A stretch of DNA of 59,830 nucleotides. It comes from an uncultured Amylibacter sp. (GTDB lineage Bacteria > Pseudomonadota > Alphaproteobacteria > Rhodobacterales > Rhodobacteraceae). Location of the stretch: the NCBI GenBank assembly GCA_905182285.1, contig CAJJAY010000023.1, positions 1-59,830 of the forward strand, written 5' to 3'. Positions 7,123 through 15,823 of this stretch are shown one piece after another. Within the stretch, counting starts at the first letter, position 1; each line of letters opens with the position of its first letter. The position numbers and the translations under genes were made by a program. The notes below the pieces were generated by a model, which had not been told where the DNA came from, searched no databases, and worked only from the letters and a program-made list of their open reading frames with translations.

Positions 7123-9882
7123 TTACTCTGCTGCCACCTGAGTTGTTTTTTCTACTTTAACTGCAGAAAATTTAAATTCTGGTATCTTCCCATAAGGGTC
7201 TAAAGCAGAATTAGTCAAAATATTTGCTGCTGCTTCAACATATGCAAAAGGTAAAAACACCATATCTTCTGATATAGCTCTATCCGCTCGCGCCATTACA
7301 TCAATTGAACCACGCTTTGTCGTTAAAGTTAACATTTCTCCAGCCAAAACACCTAACTTTCTCAAAGTTTTGGGATGTAGAGAACAATTTGCTTCTGGCT
7401 CAACTGCATCAAGTACTTTAGCTCTTCTTGTCATTGAACCTGTATGCCAATGTTCTAATTGTCTCCCAGTAGTCAATATCATGGGATATTCAGCATCTGG
7501 AACATCATCAGGCGCAATGATTGATGCAGGAGTAAATTTTCCCCTGCCATCTAAGCGAGGGAAGCCATCCCCGAATACAATTGATTGTCCAGGATCAGTA
7601 GGGGATAAACTAGGGTAAGTAACTACACTTTCTTCTTCCAAGCGATCCCAAGTAATATTGTTTAATGATTCCATGTTTAGTTTCATTTCATCAAACACTT
7701 GTCTTGGATGCGTATAATTCCAATCTAAGCCACATCGCTTAGCAAGCTCTACTGTAATTTCCCAATCTTCTCGTGCTTCACCTGGTGCTTTTACAGCTGA
7801 GCGGCCCATTTGAACTTGTCGGTTTGTATTTGTAACAGTTCCATTTTTTTCTGCAAACGCTGATGCAGGAAATATAACATCTGCATAATTAGCTGTTTCT
7901 GTTAAGAATATATCCTGAACGACCAGATGATCTAATTTTGCCAATGCATCACGAGCATGTTCAACATCTGGATCAGACATAGCGGGGTTTTCCCCAAGGA
8001 TATACATGGCTTTAATATTATCATTATGAATTGCTTCAATAATTTCAACCACAGTTAAGCCAGCTTCAGAACTGAAGTCCTCAGATTTCCAAACTTCCGT
8101 AAAGGCTGATCTGACACCATCATCCGATACAGGCTGATAATCAGGTAAGAACATAGGAATCATTCCTGCGTCAGATGCCCCCTGAACATTATTTTGCCCC
8201 CTAAGAGGATGCAATCCTGCTCCAGGCTTCCCTACATTACCGGTCATAAACGCAAGTGAAATCAAACAACGTGAGTTATCTGTACCATGTATGTGTTGTG
8301 ACACACCCATACCCCAAAAAATCATACCTGCTTTTGCATTTGCAAATGTACGTGCTACATCACGAAGCATTTCAGCATCAATACCGCATATCGGTGCCAT
8401 TTTTTCTGGACTGAAAGCTTTTAAATGTTCTTTTTGTGCTTCCCAATTTTCAGTGTATTTAGCAACATAATCATCATCATATAAACCCTCCTCAACAATA
8501 ACGTGCATAATAGCATTTAACATTGAAACATCTGCACCAGGTCTAAACTGTAACATATGTGACGAATGACGTTTTAAGGCCTGACCACGCGGATCCATTA
8601 CAATCAACTTTCCACCACGTTTACTAAACTGTTTAAAATATGTGGCTGCTACTGGATGATTTTCGGAAGGATTAGCTCCTATAACAATAGCTACATCTGC
8701 ATTTTCAATTTCATTGAATGTTGCTGTTACCGCAGCAGATCCAACATTTTCCATCAATGCTGCGACAGATGAAGCATGACAAAGCCTCGTACAGTGATCA
8801 ACATTATTATGTCCAAAACCTTGTCTAATAAATTTTTGAAATAAATATGCCTCTTCATTTGTACATTTAGCAGAACCAAAACCTGCGACTTCACGGCCAC
8901 GGCCACGCAGACCATTAGCAGCAAAAGTTAGCGCCTCTTCCCACGATGCCTCTCGGAAATGCGTGGAAGGGTCTTCAGGGTTTACATTAAGCCCTTTTGG
9001 CGCACCATCTATTCTGATTAATGGCTTTTTTAAGCGGTGACTATGATCAATGTAATCAAAACCAAATCGTCCTTTAACACACAATCGATTTTCATTAGCA
9101 GGGCCATCAATACCGTCTACCCATTTTACTTTATCATCTTTTATTTTCAAACTTATTTGGCAGCCAACACCACAGAAAGGGCATACAGATTTGACCTCTC
9201 GATCAAAATCCATGCTGTCACCAACCTGTGCTTCATCCACACCAGTTGAAGGCATTAGCGCACCAGTTGGACAAGCCTGAACGCATTCACCACAAGCAAC
9301 GCATGACGATTCTCCCATTGGATCATCCATATCAAACACAATTTTTGCATCATGCCCACGTCCCGCTAAACCAATAACATCGTTAACTTGTACTTCTCTA
9401 CATGCTCGTACACACAAGTTACATTGTATGCATGCATCTAGATTCACGCTCATTGCAACATGACTGTCATCTAATAAAGGAATTCTATTTATTTCTAGCT
9501 CAGGAAATCTGCTTTCAGAAACATCTTCTAATTTTGCCATATCCCACAGATGAGATGACTTATCATGTGCTTTATCATTTGAAGGCTGATCTGTTAGTAA
9601 TAATTCCATAACCATCTTGCGAGCTGATTTAGCGCGATGGCTTTCAGTTTTTACAACCATATCTGGTACTGGTGTTCTAATACATGACGCTGCTAGTGTT
9701 CTCTCACCATCAACTTCAACCATACATGCTCTACAGTTACCATCTGAACGGTAACCTTTTTTTCCAGAATGGCATAAATGAGGAATAGTTGTACCATGTT
9801 TTTTTGCTACTTCCCAGATTGTCTCACCGGGCTCCGCTTCAACAGAGTTACCATCTAAATTAAATTTAATTTTATCAGCCAT
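7123..9882 (-). CDS. Formate dehydrogenase-type molybdopterin oxidoreductase, alpha subunit
   Basis: A 919-residue bis-MGD molybdenum or tungsten enzyme with an N-terminal electron-transfer module. A [2Fe-2S] ferredoxin domain has C37, C50, C53 and C67. Two [4Fe-4S] sites follow: C151/C154/C157/C161 and C194/C197/C200/C204. The catalytic domain opens with its own [4Fe-4S] set (C234, C237, C241, C268). The likely metal ligand is C368 followed by H369 in the HCTRLCHAS context, the Cys-His pair typical of formate dehydrogenases, with cysteine rather than selenocysteine. The His-Cys3 cluster usually found after the [2Fe-2S] domain in NuoG/FdsA-like proteins is missing here (residues 80-140 have no cysteine). 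No beta, gamma or FdhD genes adjoin it, so the electron acceptor is unknown. A Shine-Dalgarno AGGA precedes the ATG. Confidence 0.88.
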   Translation of the reverse strand: MADKIKFNLDGNSVEAEPGETIWEVAKKHGTTIPHLCHSGKKGYRSDGNCRACMVEVDGERTLAASCIRTPVPDMVVKTESHRAKSARKMVMELLLTDQPSNDKAHDKSSHLWDMAKLEDVSESRFPELEINRIPLLDDSHVAMSVNLDACIQCNLCVRACREVQVNDVIGLAGRGHDAKIVFDMDDPMGESSCVACGECVQACPTGALMPSTGVDEAQVGDSMDFDREVKSVCPFCGVGCQISLKIKDDKVKWVDGIDGPANENRLCVKGRFGFDYIDHSHRLKKPLIRIDGAPKGLNVNPEDPSTHFREASWEEALTFAANGLRGRGREVAGFGSAKCTNEEAYLFQKFIRQGFGHNNVDHCTRLCHASSVAALMENVGSAAVTATFNEIENADVAIVIGANPSENHPVAATYFKQFSKRGGKLIVMDPRGQALKRHSSHMLQFRPGADVSMLNAIMHVIVEEGLYDDDYVAKYTENWEAQKEHLKAFSPEKMAPICGIDAEMLRDVARTFANAKAGMIFWGMGVSQHIHGTDNSRCLISLAFMTGNVGKPGAGLHPLRGQNNVQGASDAGMIPMFLPDYQPVSDDGVRSAFTEVWKSEDFSSEAGLTVVEIIEAIHNDNIKAMYILGENPAMSDPDVEHARDALAKLDHLVVQDIFLTETANYADVIFPASAFAEKNGTVTNTNRQVQMGRSAVKAPGEAREDWEITVELAKRCGLDWNYTHPRQVFDEMKLNMESLNNITWDRLEEESVVTYPSLSPTDPGQSIVFGDGFPRLDGRGKFTPASIIAPDDVPDAEYPMILTTGRQLEHWHTGSMTRRAKVLDAVEPEANCSLHPKTLRKLGVLAGEMLTLTTKRGSIDVMARADRAISEDMVFLPFAYVEAAANILTNSALDPYGKIPEFKFSAVKVEKTTQVAAE

Positions 9883-9988
9883 TTGAAATCCTAATAGAAA
9901 ATTAATATATTTTTATCATAAATGCACTTCAAATCCAAAGAAAGAACCGACATCAAAGGTAAATTTTACGCCTTGTAGCATTCAAATA

Positions 9989-10726
9989 TTATTTTTTATT
10001 TTTTGATGAAAATAACCAAAAGTATAAAAAAGCTGGTAAGAAATTTGTTGCCCTAAATAGTAATGAAAACAAATATGGAAAATTTGTTTGGAAGTGGTTT
10101 TTTTTCATCGCACTTATAACATAATTTGCCGCCTCATCAGCTGACATTATAAATGGCATTTTAAAACTATTTTTTTCTGTCAGGCGAGTAGTAATAAAAC
10201 CAGGATTTATTAACTGAACTTTTATTGTGGATTTATATAAATCAGCTTTAATATTTTCAGCCAAATGCATCATTCCTGCTTTTGAAGCACCATATCCAAT
10301 TGCATTTGGAAGTCCTCGAAATCCTGAAAGGCTTCCTATCAAAACAATATGACCATAATCTTGATTTAAAAATTTTGGAATTACTAAGCCTAAAACCCTT
10401 GCGGCTCCAGTAAAATTAATAGCAATCATCTTCTCAACTTCATCAATATTCCAAGTAGCAGAATTCATTGGTGTATAATCGCCTGCTGCATAAATAATTC
10501 CATCTATTTTGCCGACTGATTTACATGCCTGCTTAACCCCGTCCATATCAAGAACATCAAACGCTAAGACTTTTGCTTTTGTTAAGTCAGATAATTCTTT
10601 TAATCTAACTTCATTCCTTGCACTAACTATAAGATCAGCTCCCATTTCTGATAATTGGAATGCTAGTGCACGCCCCAAACCTTCAGAAGCCCCAATAATC
10701 CAATATTTTTTTTTATAAAATTTCAT
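9989..10726 (-). CDS. Short-chain dehydrogenase/reductase, last gene of the RpoE-linked operon
   Basis: A 245-residue SDR with the nucleotide motif GASEGLG at 12-18, NAD(P)-binding D57-V58, the catalytic S132 and the Y145-x-x-x-K149 pair (YGASK). The end is hydrophobic (FPYLFSLLFRATNFLPAFLYFWLF), suggesting membrane association and a lipophilic substrate. It is the sixth and last gene of a translationally coupled operon and overlaps the preceding DUF3833 gene by four bases (ATGA). SDRs of this type occur with DUF1365 and a flavin oxidase in singlet-oxygen (RpoE/ChrR) regulons. The reaction is not known. Confidence 0.85.
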   Translation of the reverse strand: MKFYKKKYWIIGASEGLGRALAFQLSEMGADLIVSARNEVRLKELSDLTKAKVLAFDVLDMDGVKQACKSVGKIDGIIYAAGDYTPMNSATWNIDEVEKMIAINFTGAARVLGLVIPKFLNQDYGHIVLIGSLSGFRGLPNAIGYGASKAGMMHLAENIKADLYKSTIKVQLINPGFITTRLTEKNSFKMPFIMSADEAANYVISAMKKNHFQTNFPYLFSLLFRATNFLPAFLYFWLFSSKNKK

Positions 10727-11289
10727 GTATCAATTTTGCGCATATTAGCCACTAATTCACCAACTTTTATTCCAAACTTACGAAATTGTGATCTATTTAT
10801 TATTGTTCCATTTTCCATTAGGTAAAGCCAATCAACGGTATTTAATACAAAACCTCCTGCAGATTTTGGTAGTTTAATTTTATAACATAACCGAACTCCA
10901 CTTCCAGATTGCTTGCCTGCACCGATACCAATAATATCTGGGGCCGTAGCTTCAATTATTCCATTACTACCCATTACCTTCAGGTCCCAAATACGTTCTA
11001 ATTTATCTCCGTTATCATAAGTGAAAGATTCAGTCATATGGCCAACATCACCCTCCCACTTTGCATGCATATAAGCAACAAACCTTGTGTTTACTTTTCC
11101 AAAAGGGCCATAGATTACACCCTCACAAATCATGTCTCCACATAGTCTTTCACGAATATCAAATTCAGTACCCTGATTACTATAATGACCAGGTTTCTGT
11201 GAAAGAAACCCAAATTTTATACTACATAACCAGGTTATAAAAACTGCAAATATTGTACCAAACAATATAGTTGAAAAATACAAGGTCAT
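10723..11289 (-). CDS. DUF3833 family membrane-anchored protein
   Basis: A 188-residue protein with one N-terminal hydrophobic segment (about residues 3-24), then a beta-rich soluble domain containing the family's RERLCGDMICEGVIYGPFGKV stretch in outline (residues about 47-67) and a conserved DWLYLMENGTIINRS near the C-terminus. It matches DUF3833 (PF12915), of unknown function. There is no lipobox cysteine right after the hydrophobic stretch; C26 lies near it, so a lipoprotein form is not excluded. It begins one base after the MFS gene stop and overlaps the SDR gene. Its conserved association with flavin oxidase, DUF1365 and RpoE suggests a role in lipid modification or membrane stress. Confidence 0.8.
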   Translation of the reverse strand: MTLYFSTILFGTIFAVFITWLCSIKFGFLSQKPGHYSNQGTEFDIRERLCGDMICEGVIYGPFGKVNTRFVAYMHAKWEGDVGHMTESFTYDNGDKLERIWDLKVMGSNGIIEATAPDIIGIGAGKQSGSGVRLCYKIKLPKSAGGFVLNTVDWLYLMENGTIINRSQFRKFGIKVGELVANMRKIDT

Positions 11290-12510
11290 TTATATCTCCT
11301 TTAAATAATTAGATGAAAGCATCATCACAGCTCCAAGTTTTAAAATACAAGGAAGCCCTGCATAAAGTAATGTTAGTGCCCAAAGTGCTTTTGCTGTATT
11401 TGTTTCAATTGTTGAAAATCCAACCCAATCTAATGCGGGCAAAACGAAAGCTGCGGAAACAGCTAGTGTGAACTTAGCGCAAAAACTCCAGACTCCAAAA
11501 GCTTGCCCAGCATTCATACCAATATGATCAATTCTACGAGCAAAAACTGCAGGAAGAATTGTCATATCAGCACCCAAAGTAAACCCAGAAAGACAACAAA
11601 CAATTGCAAAAGAAATATAATCTCCCGCTCCTAAACTAAGAACAAAAGCAAAAATACTAATCGAGGATAACATTGCAAATATTAATATTTTCCTTGGTGA
11701 AAAATATCTTCCTAAAATACCCCATATAGGAACAGATAATGCTGCTGCGATGAAAAATATCACAAGAAATAAACCCGCTGAAAATTTAGGTCCAAGACAA
11801 TATTCAACATAAAACAAAAATAAAGTTGTTGTTACAGCAAGAGGCGCAGCATTCAATAAGGCAATAATTATTAACCTTCTTAAGACTGGGTCCTTAAATA
11901 TTACCTTTAAATTACTATTTGGCAACAAACTTACATGCCATTCTTTCTTCATCAGAAAAATTGAAATAAATACAATTATTGTAAATGATATTGAAAACCA
12001 AGTCATATCATTTATTATTTCAAAATATTTAAAAACTGCAGGAAGAGCAGAGGCTAAACAAACTCCTATTAATCCACCAGATTCTCTCCATACAGCAAGC
12101 CTAATATGACCCTTTTCACCAAGAGTTTTTGCTTTCTGCACACCTTGCGAATAAAATAAAATTGATAAAACTGAAAAACTAGAAAACAATAATATCATCC
12201 ATACAATAAACCAAATTAAAGGATCTCCAATTGCACTTACAGCAAATAAAGCCATCATTGAAAATGTAATTATCATCCCCATTATTAAAACTAATAATGA
12301 GTGCCACTTCCTCATACTATCTAGTGCACGGCCAATAAGTGGATCTTGGATAAAGTCTAAACACCTAAGAGCCAATAGAGTAAGCCCTATTAATGTCAGT
12401 GATATATCATAGTTGTCTAAAAAGAATTTAGGAGCATGCAAATAAATAGGCAAACCAGCAAATGCTAACATCCCAGAAAAAAAGCTATACCTAACTAATC
12501 CAAAATGCAT
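11290..12510 (-). CDS. MFS transporter, GPH/MFS_2-like
   Basis: A 406-residue integral membrane protein with about 12 predicted helices. The DFIQDPLIGRALDSMRKW motif near residues 52-69 is the signature of the glycoside-pentoside-hexuronide cation symporter family (MFS_2), where an Asp-Pro pair binds the coupling ion. Relatives in RpoE/ChrR-linked operons are not known to carry sugars; lipid or other cargo is possible. The start codon overlaps the stop codon of the preceding gene by one base (position 12510). No sugar-utilisation genes lie nearby, which argues against a catabolic role. Confidence 0.82.
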   Translation of the reverse strand: MHFGLVRYSFFSGMLAFAGLPIYLHAPKFFLDNYDISLTLIGLTLLALRCLDFIQDPLIGRALDSMRKWHSLLVLIMGMIITFSMMALFAVSAIGDPLIWFIVWMILLFSSFSVLSILFYSQGVQKAKTLGEKGHIRLAVWRESGGLIGVCLASALPAVFKYFEIINDMTWFSISFTIIVFISIFLMKKEWHVSLLPNSNLKVIFKDPVLRRLIIIALLNAAPLAVTTTLFLFYVEYCLGPKFSAGLFLVIFFIAAALSVPIWGILGRYFSPRKILIFAMLSSISIFAFVLSLGAGDYISFAIVCCLSGFTLGADMTILPAVFARRIDHIGMNAGQAFGVWSFCAKFTLAVSAAFVLPALDWVGFSTIETNTAKALWALTLLYAGLPCILKLGAVMMLSSNYLKEI

Positions 12511-13034
12511 TATTTTAGGCCCTGCAATCGAAGTGATCCTTCGATATCACGTGTATCATTACCAAGCCAAATACTAAAAAACTTACGCCTAATATCAAGT
12601 ATTTCTAAATCACACTGTTTTGAACCATTGTAGAAAAATCTAACCTTATCTTTACTAAGCGATAAGGCTGTAATTCTGTCACCAGCCAATACATCAACAA
12701 AACAATTTGATAATAGTTTTCTTAAAGTTTTTTTATCTTGAGAAATTAATCCTTCAATTCGATCAATCTCTTTAATTGTAGATTTTATCAAAGTACTTGA
12801 TTTAAAACTTCTCAAATATGATAAACTCAATGCATATTGACCTTCAATATCAAATGCATCAGCATTGGGTGTATATAGCACACCATTATATAATGATATT
12901 CCCAAAATTTTTGTAACAGTTTCACCTTTTTTTAGCCATTTTTCGGGTATCTCTGATGTATTTTTTGAGTACGATACCTCCGGTGAACCAACTACAAGAA
13001 TAAAAAATATTAGTATTGTATATTTCACCATCAC
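12510..13034 (-). CDS. Chalcone-isomerase-like periplasmic protein
   Basis: A 174-residue protein with an N-terminal signal sequence (hydrophobic residues about 5-18, likely cleavage near SYSK). The mature part matches the bacterial chalcone isomerase-like family (PF16036): GETVTKILGISLYNGVLYTP, then LSLSYLRSFKSSTLIKSTIKEI in outline, and a C-terminal IWLGNDTRDIEGSLRLQGL-like block. Eukaryotic relatives bind fatty acids; the bacterial proteins have no proven enzyme activity. It overlaps the DUF1365 gene by four bases and touches the MFS gene. A lipid-binding role in the periplasm is inference from fold and operon. Confidence 0.75.
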   Translation of the reverse strand: MMVKYTILIFFILVVGSPEVSYSKNTSEIPEKWLKKGETVTKILGISLYNGVLYTPNADAFDIEGQYALSLSYLRSFKSSTLIKSTIKEIDRIEGLISQDKKTLRKLLSNCFVDVLAGDRITALSLSKDKVRFFYNGSKQCDLEILDIRRKFFSIWLGNDTRDIEGSLRLQGLK

Positions 13035-13789
13035 GAAACGTCCTTAGAATTTGGGACAGGACGTTTTCTAAAAGTTGCCCCTTTATATTTAAGTTTAATA
13101 GCCTGCCAATGTATAAGGGCTAAAACCCTAAATGAGCCAAAAGGTCGAAATATGATTGTTGATAGAATAGATCGATTAGTTAATTTTTGACGAACACCAG
13201 AAAAAGTAGCCAGGACACCTTTATCATTATTTCTAAAATCAATCCATATATCCACAAATTGATCAGTTATATCAAATCGAAATTTATATTCTCCAGATAT
13301 TTCTTGAAAAGGAGAAACATGAAACACTTTTCTAGCTGTTAAAGTATGATTTTTTTTAATCTCAGACATATTATCATGGTGGCATAAATAACTATGTCTA
13401 TCTCCAAATGTATTACTAACTTCTGCTACAACTAATCTTAGTGATGAAAATTCATCATAAATCATCCAAAAACTTACTGGATTAAATACATGATTAAACA
13501 CTCTAGGCTGAGCTAAAAGAAATATCTTGCCATTTAACAAATTCTTAAACCCATACATTAATAAAATTTTACGAACCCAGTCCAATCCAGTTTCTTTATG
13601 AGATAAACCTCCATAATCATTATCATATATAGATATTAAGTTTTTGTTATTTCTGGAATAAAATAGTGGGCCATTTGTATTTGTTAAATCAGTTAGTATA
13701 TAATCAACACCATATGAAAAATTATTCTTTATATTTCCATGCCGACCATGAAAAGTTTTCCCATGTATATGATCTAAAACAGAACTCAC
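13031..13789 (-). CDS. DUF1365 family protein
   Basis: A 252-residue protein with the DUF1365 (PF07103) signature: HGRHG near residue 14, FLLAQPRVFNHVFNPVSFW-like block, then EVSNTFGDRHSYLCHH, KVFHVSPFQEISGEYKF, and the terminal IHWQAIKLKYKGATFRKRP. DUF1365 proteins nearly always neighbour a flavin amine-oxidase-like protein and often a cyclopropane-fatty-acid-synthase-like methyltransferase. The flavin partner is directly upstream here (ATGA overlap), but the methyltransferase is not in the window. Related genes in Rhodobacter have been tied to fatty-acid modification during singlet-oxygen stress; the biochemical role of this protein is unproven. Confidence 0.88.
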   Translation of the reverse strand: MSSVLDHIHGKTFHGRHGNIKNNFSYGVDYILTDLTNTNGPLFYSRNNKNLISIYDNDYGGLSHKETGLDWVRKILLMYGFKNLLNGKIFLLAQPRVFNHVFNPVSFWMIYDEFSSLRLVVAEVSNTFGDRHSYLCHHDNMSEIKKNHTLTARKVFHVSPFQEISGEYKFRFDITDQFVDIWIDFRNNDKGVLATFSGVRQKLTNRSILSTIIFRPFGSFRVLALIHWQAIKLKYKGATFRKRPVPNSKDVS

Positions 13790-15066
13790 GCAGGCACCAT
13801 TCCAATATTTTCTAAAATATCAACTGCGCTAGAATAGCCATCTTCATGAAAACCGTTACGAAGCCAAGCACCACAATACCAAGTATTGTTTCTTCCTTGT
13901 ATCGTATTGAATTTTTTTTGTGCATCTATTGCTTTACGGTCGAATACTGGATGCATAAACACTTTTTGATCATATATTAGTTCCTGTTTTATCTCTCTGG
14001 TTGGGTTAAGAGATTGAAAGAAGTTTTGGCTTCCAGAAATCGGTTGCAATCGATTCATCCAATAACTTACCCCAAGAGGTTTAACGTCATTAATTTCATC
14101 TGATGCATAAACCCAAGAAGACCAACATCTTTTACGTTTTGGCATCACAACTTCATCTGAGTGTAAAAATGCATGGTTTTTTTGATACTTGATTGCTGAC
14201 AGTAAATTTGTTTCATCTTCCGTTGGGTCCTCTAACATTCGCAATGACTGGTCAGAATGACTAGCCATAACTACACTGTCAAATCTTTGCCACTCATCTC
14301 CATTTACACGAATTTCAACTCCTGAAGGTGTTCGTTTAACCCCTTTAACAATAGAACCCTTACAAATTTTTACCCCGCGCTTCAACATATCCTGCTCTAA
14401 AAGTTTTACGTACTCTATCGAGCCGCCTTTGACTGTATACCATTGGTGATGTCCTGACGTTGCTAACAAATTATGATTTTTAAAAAACCTAATTAATGCC
14501 TCCGCAGGAAAATCTAACATTTGGCCCATAGAAGAAGACCAAATAGCTCCACTGAAAGGAAGAATGTAATAATCTCGAAACCATTCACCAGTTCCAATTT
14601 TATCTAACAAGTCCCTAAGACTCATATCTGGTCCTTCCAGAGAATTCTCAGCACTCTTATTAAATTTGATAATGTCTAATATCATTCTATGATATTTTGG
14701 ACGAATTAAATTTAATCTTTGGCCATATAAAGAGTTTAGTGTTCTCAGAGCATATTCGAATTTTCCAGAATGAACCGACACTCCAAAGCTCATATCACTT
14801 TTAATGACAGGAACATCTAATGTATCAAATAATTGTGCCATTCTTGGGTAATTTGCGTAATTAAATACAATAAAACCAGTATCAACTGGTTTATCCATAT
14901 TTTTTCCTGCCATTACAGTTCGCGCATGTCCACCTAATCGCTTTTCAGACTCGAACAATGTTACAGAATGAGATTTAGCTAAAAGATGGGCCGCACCCAT
15001 TCCTGATATTCCAGCTCCAATCACTGCAATGTTTTTGGATTGTGTATGTGGAAATTCAAACGGCAT
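13786..15066 (-). CDS. FAD/NAD(P)-binding amine-oxidase-like flavoprotein
   Basis: A 426-residue flavoprotein with a Rossmann motif GAGISG at 17-22, an ESEKRLGGHARTV FAD-binding segment, and a C-terminal TWYCGAWLRNGFHEDGYSSA block that is typical of the DUF1365-associated amine-oxidase-like family. It resembles the flavoprotein of the Rhodobacter sphaeroides RSP_1087-1091 region, which is induced by RpoE on singlet oxygen and linked to fatty-acid chemistry; that comparison is from memory. It is the first gene of a six-gene operon, about 30 bases downstream of an RpoE-like promoter, and overlaps the DUF1365 gene by four bases. The substrate is probably an unsaturated or cyclopropane acyl chain, by inference. 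Confidence 0.87.
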   Translation of the reverse strand: MPFEFPHTQSKNIAVIGAGISGMGAAHLLAKSHSVTLFESEKRLGGHARTVMAGKNMDKPVDTGFIVFNYANYPRMAQLFDTLDVPVIKSDMSFGVSVHSGKFEYALRTLNSLYGQRLNLIRPKYHRMILDIIKFNKSAENSLEGPDMSLRDLLDKIGTGEWFRDYYILPFSGAIWSSSMGQMLDFPAEALIRFFKNHNLLATSGHHQWYTVKGGSIEYVKLLEQDMLKRGVKICKGSIVKGVKRTPSGVEIRVNGDEWQRFDSVVMASHSDQSLRMLEDPTEDETNLLSAIKYQKNHAFLHSDEVVMPKRKRCWSSWVYASDEINDVKPLGVSYWMNRLQPISGSQNFFQSLNPTREIKQELIYDQKVFMHPVFDRKAIDAQKKFNTIQGRNNTWYCGAWLRNGFHEDGYSSAVDILENIGMVPA

Positions 15067-15095
15067 AGAAAAGTATCCAATTATTGGTTATTATT

Positions 15096-15123
15096 ATTAC
15101 GAACTTAGTCATCTAATAGATCA
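15096..15123 (-). promoter_or_regulatory. Candidate RpoE (ECF11) promoter for the flavin oxidase operon
   Basis: On the minus strand TGATCT (15118-15123) is followed by exactly 16 bases and then CGTAAT (15096-15101). A start of transcription about 7 bases further would give a leader of roughly 20 bases before the flavin oxidase ATG at 15066. The geometry equals that of the facing element upstream of rpoE. TGATCC-type -35 boxes are reported for ECF11 sigma factors. Confidence 0.72.
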
Positions 15124-15141
15124 AAAATGAAATAAAAAAAA

Positions 15142-15169
15142 TGATCCAAAACACAAACAACTGCGTATT
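15142..15169 (+). promoter_or_regulatory. Candidate autoregulated RpoE (ECF11) promoter for rpoE-chrR
   Basis: TGATCC (15142-15147), 16 bases, then CGTATT (15164-15169). This matches the reported ECF11 -35 sequence and the usual autoregulation of rpoE-chrR operons. The expected transcription start falls at about 15175-15177, on top of the annotated ATG at 15176, so the mRNA would be leaderless or translation starts further inside. Confidence 0.77.
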
Positions 15170-15175
15170 AGTTAT

Positions 15176-15823
15176 ATGTTAGATTTATTAGATAATATCA
15201 ATCCAGACGTTGAAGTATTAGAACGATCCTTTAAGCTGTCAGCAATCTCTAATAGGATGCTGAGCCAAGTGTTGGAAAATAACAATAATAAATCTAAAGA
15301 TTACTGGGCTCGATGTATCGTGGCTGTCGCAGGAAAAAGTGATAAAGAAGCATTTTCAAATCTGTTCACTCATTTTGCACCCAGAATTAAATCTTTTCTA
15401 ATGAAGGGTGGGGCAGACGCTATAATTGCAGAAGAATGCGTTCAAGAAACAATGGTTGCAGTTTGGAACAAAGCACATTTATTTGATCCAACAAGGGCAG
15501 CAGCTTCAACTTGGATATTTACAATAGCAAGAAATAAAAGAATTGATACCGCTCGACGAAATAATCGTCCAGAACCAGATGTATTACCCTGGGGAAATGA
15601 AACAGAGCCAGACGCATCTGAGATAATATCAATTCAAGAAGAGACAACACTATTAGCTCAAGCAGTAAAAGAATTACCTGAAAAGCAAAGAATTATAGTT
15701 GAACGCGCATTTTATAACGATTTGTCACACCAAGAAATTGCAAACGAAACAGGATTACCCCTTGGCACAATCAAATCCCGAATTAGATTAGCGCTACAGC
15801 GATTACGCCATAACATGAAATGA
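15176..15823 (+). CDS. rpoE: ECF11-type sigma factor, RpoE of the ChrR system
   Basis: A 215-residue group IV sigma factor. Region 2 spans about residues 60-125, with the DPTRAAASTWIFTIARNKRID core that is near-identical in style to singlet-oxygen RpoE proteins; region 4 spans about 155-213, with a helix-turn-helix (LSHQEIANETGLPLGTIKSRI-like). It lacks the extra C-terminal domains of larger ECFs. The first 40 or so residues precede the usual family start at about YWARC; M28 (position 15257) is the alternative start, but neither has a Shine-Dalgarno. A promoter-like element ends seven bases before the ATG. It overlaps the anti-sigma gene by four bases. The target set presumably includes the divergent operon. 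Confidence 0.92.
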   Translation: MLDLLDNINPDVEVLERSFKLSAISNRMLSQVLENNNNKSKDYWARCIVAVAGKSDKEAFSNLFTHFAPRIKSFLMKGGADAIIAEECVQETMVAVWNKAHLFDPTRAAASTWIFTIARNKRIDTARRNNRPEPDVLPWGNETEPDASEIISIQEETTLLAQAVKELPEKQRIIVERAFYNDLSHQEIANETGLPLGTIKSRIRLALQRLRHNMK

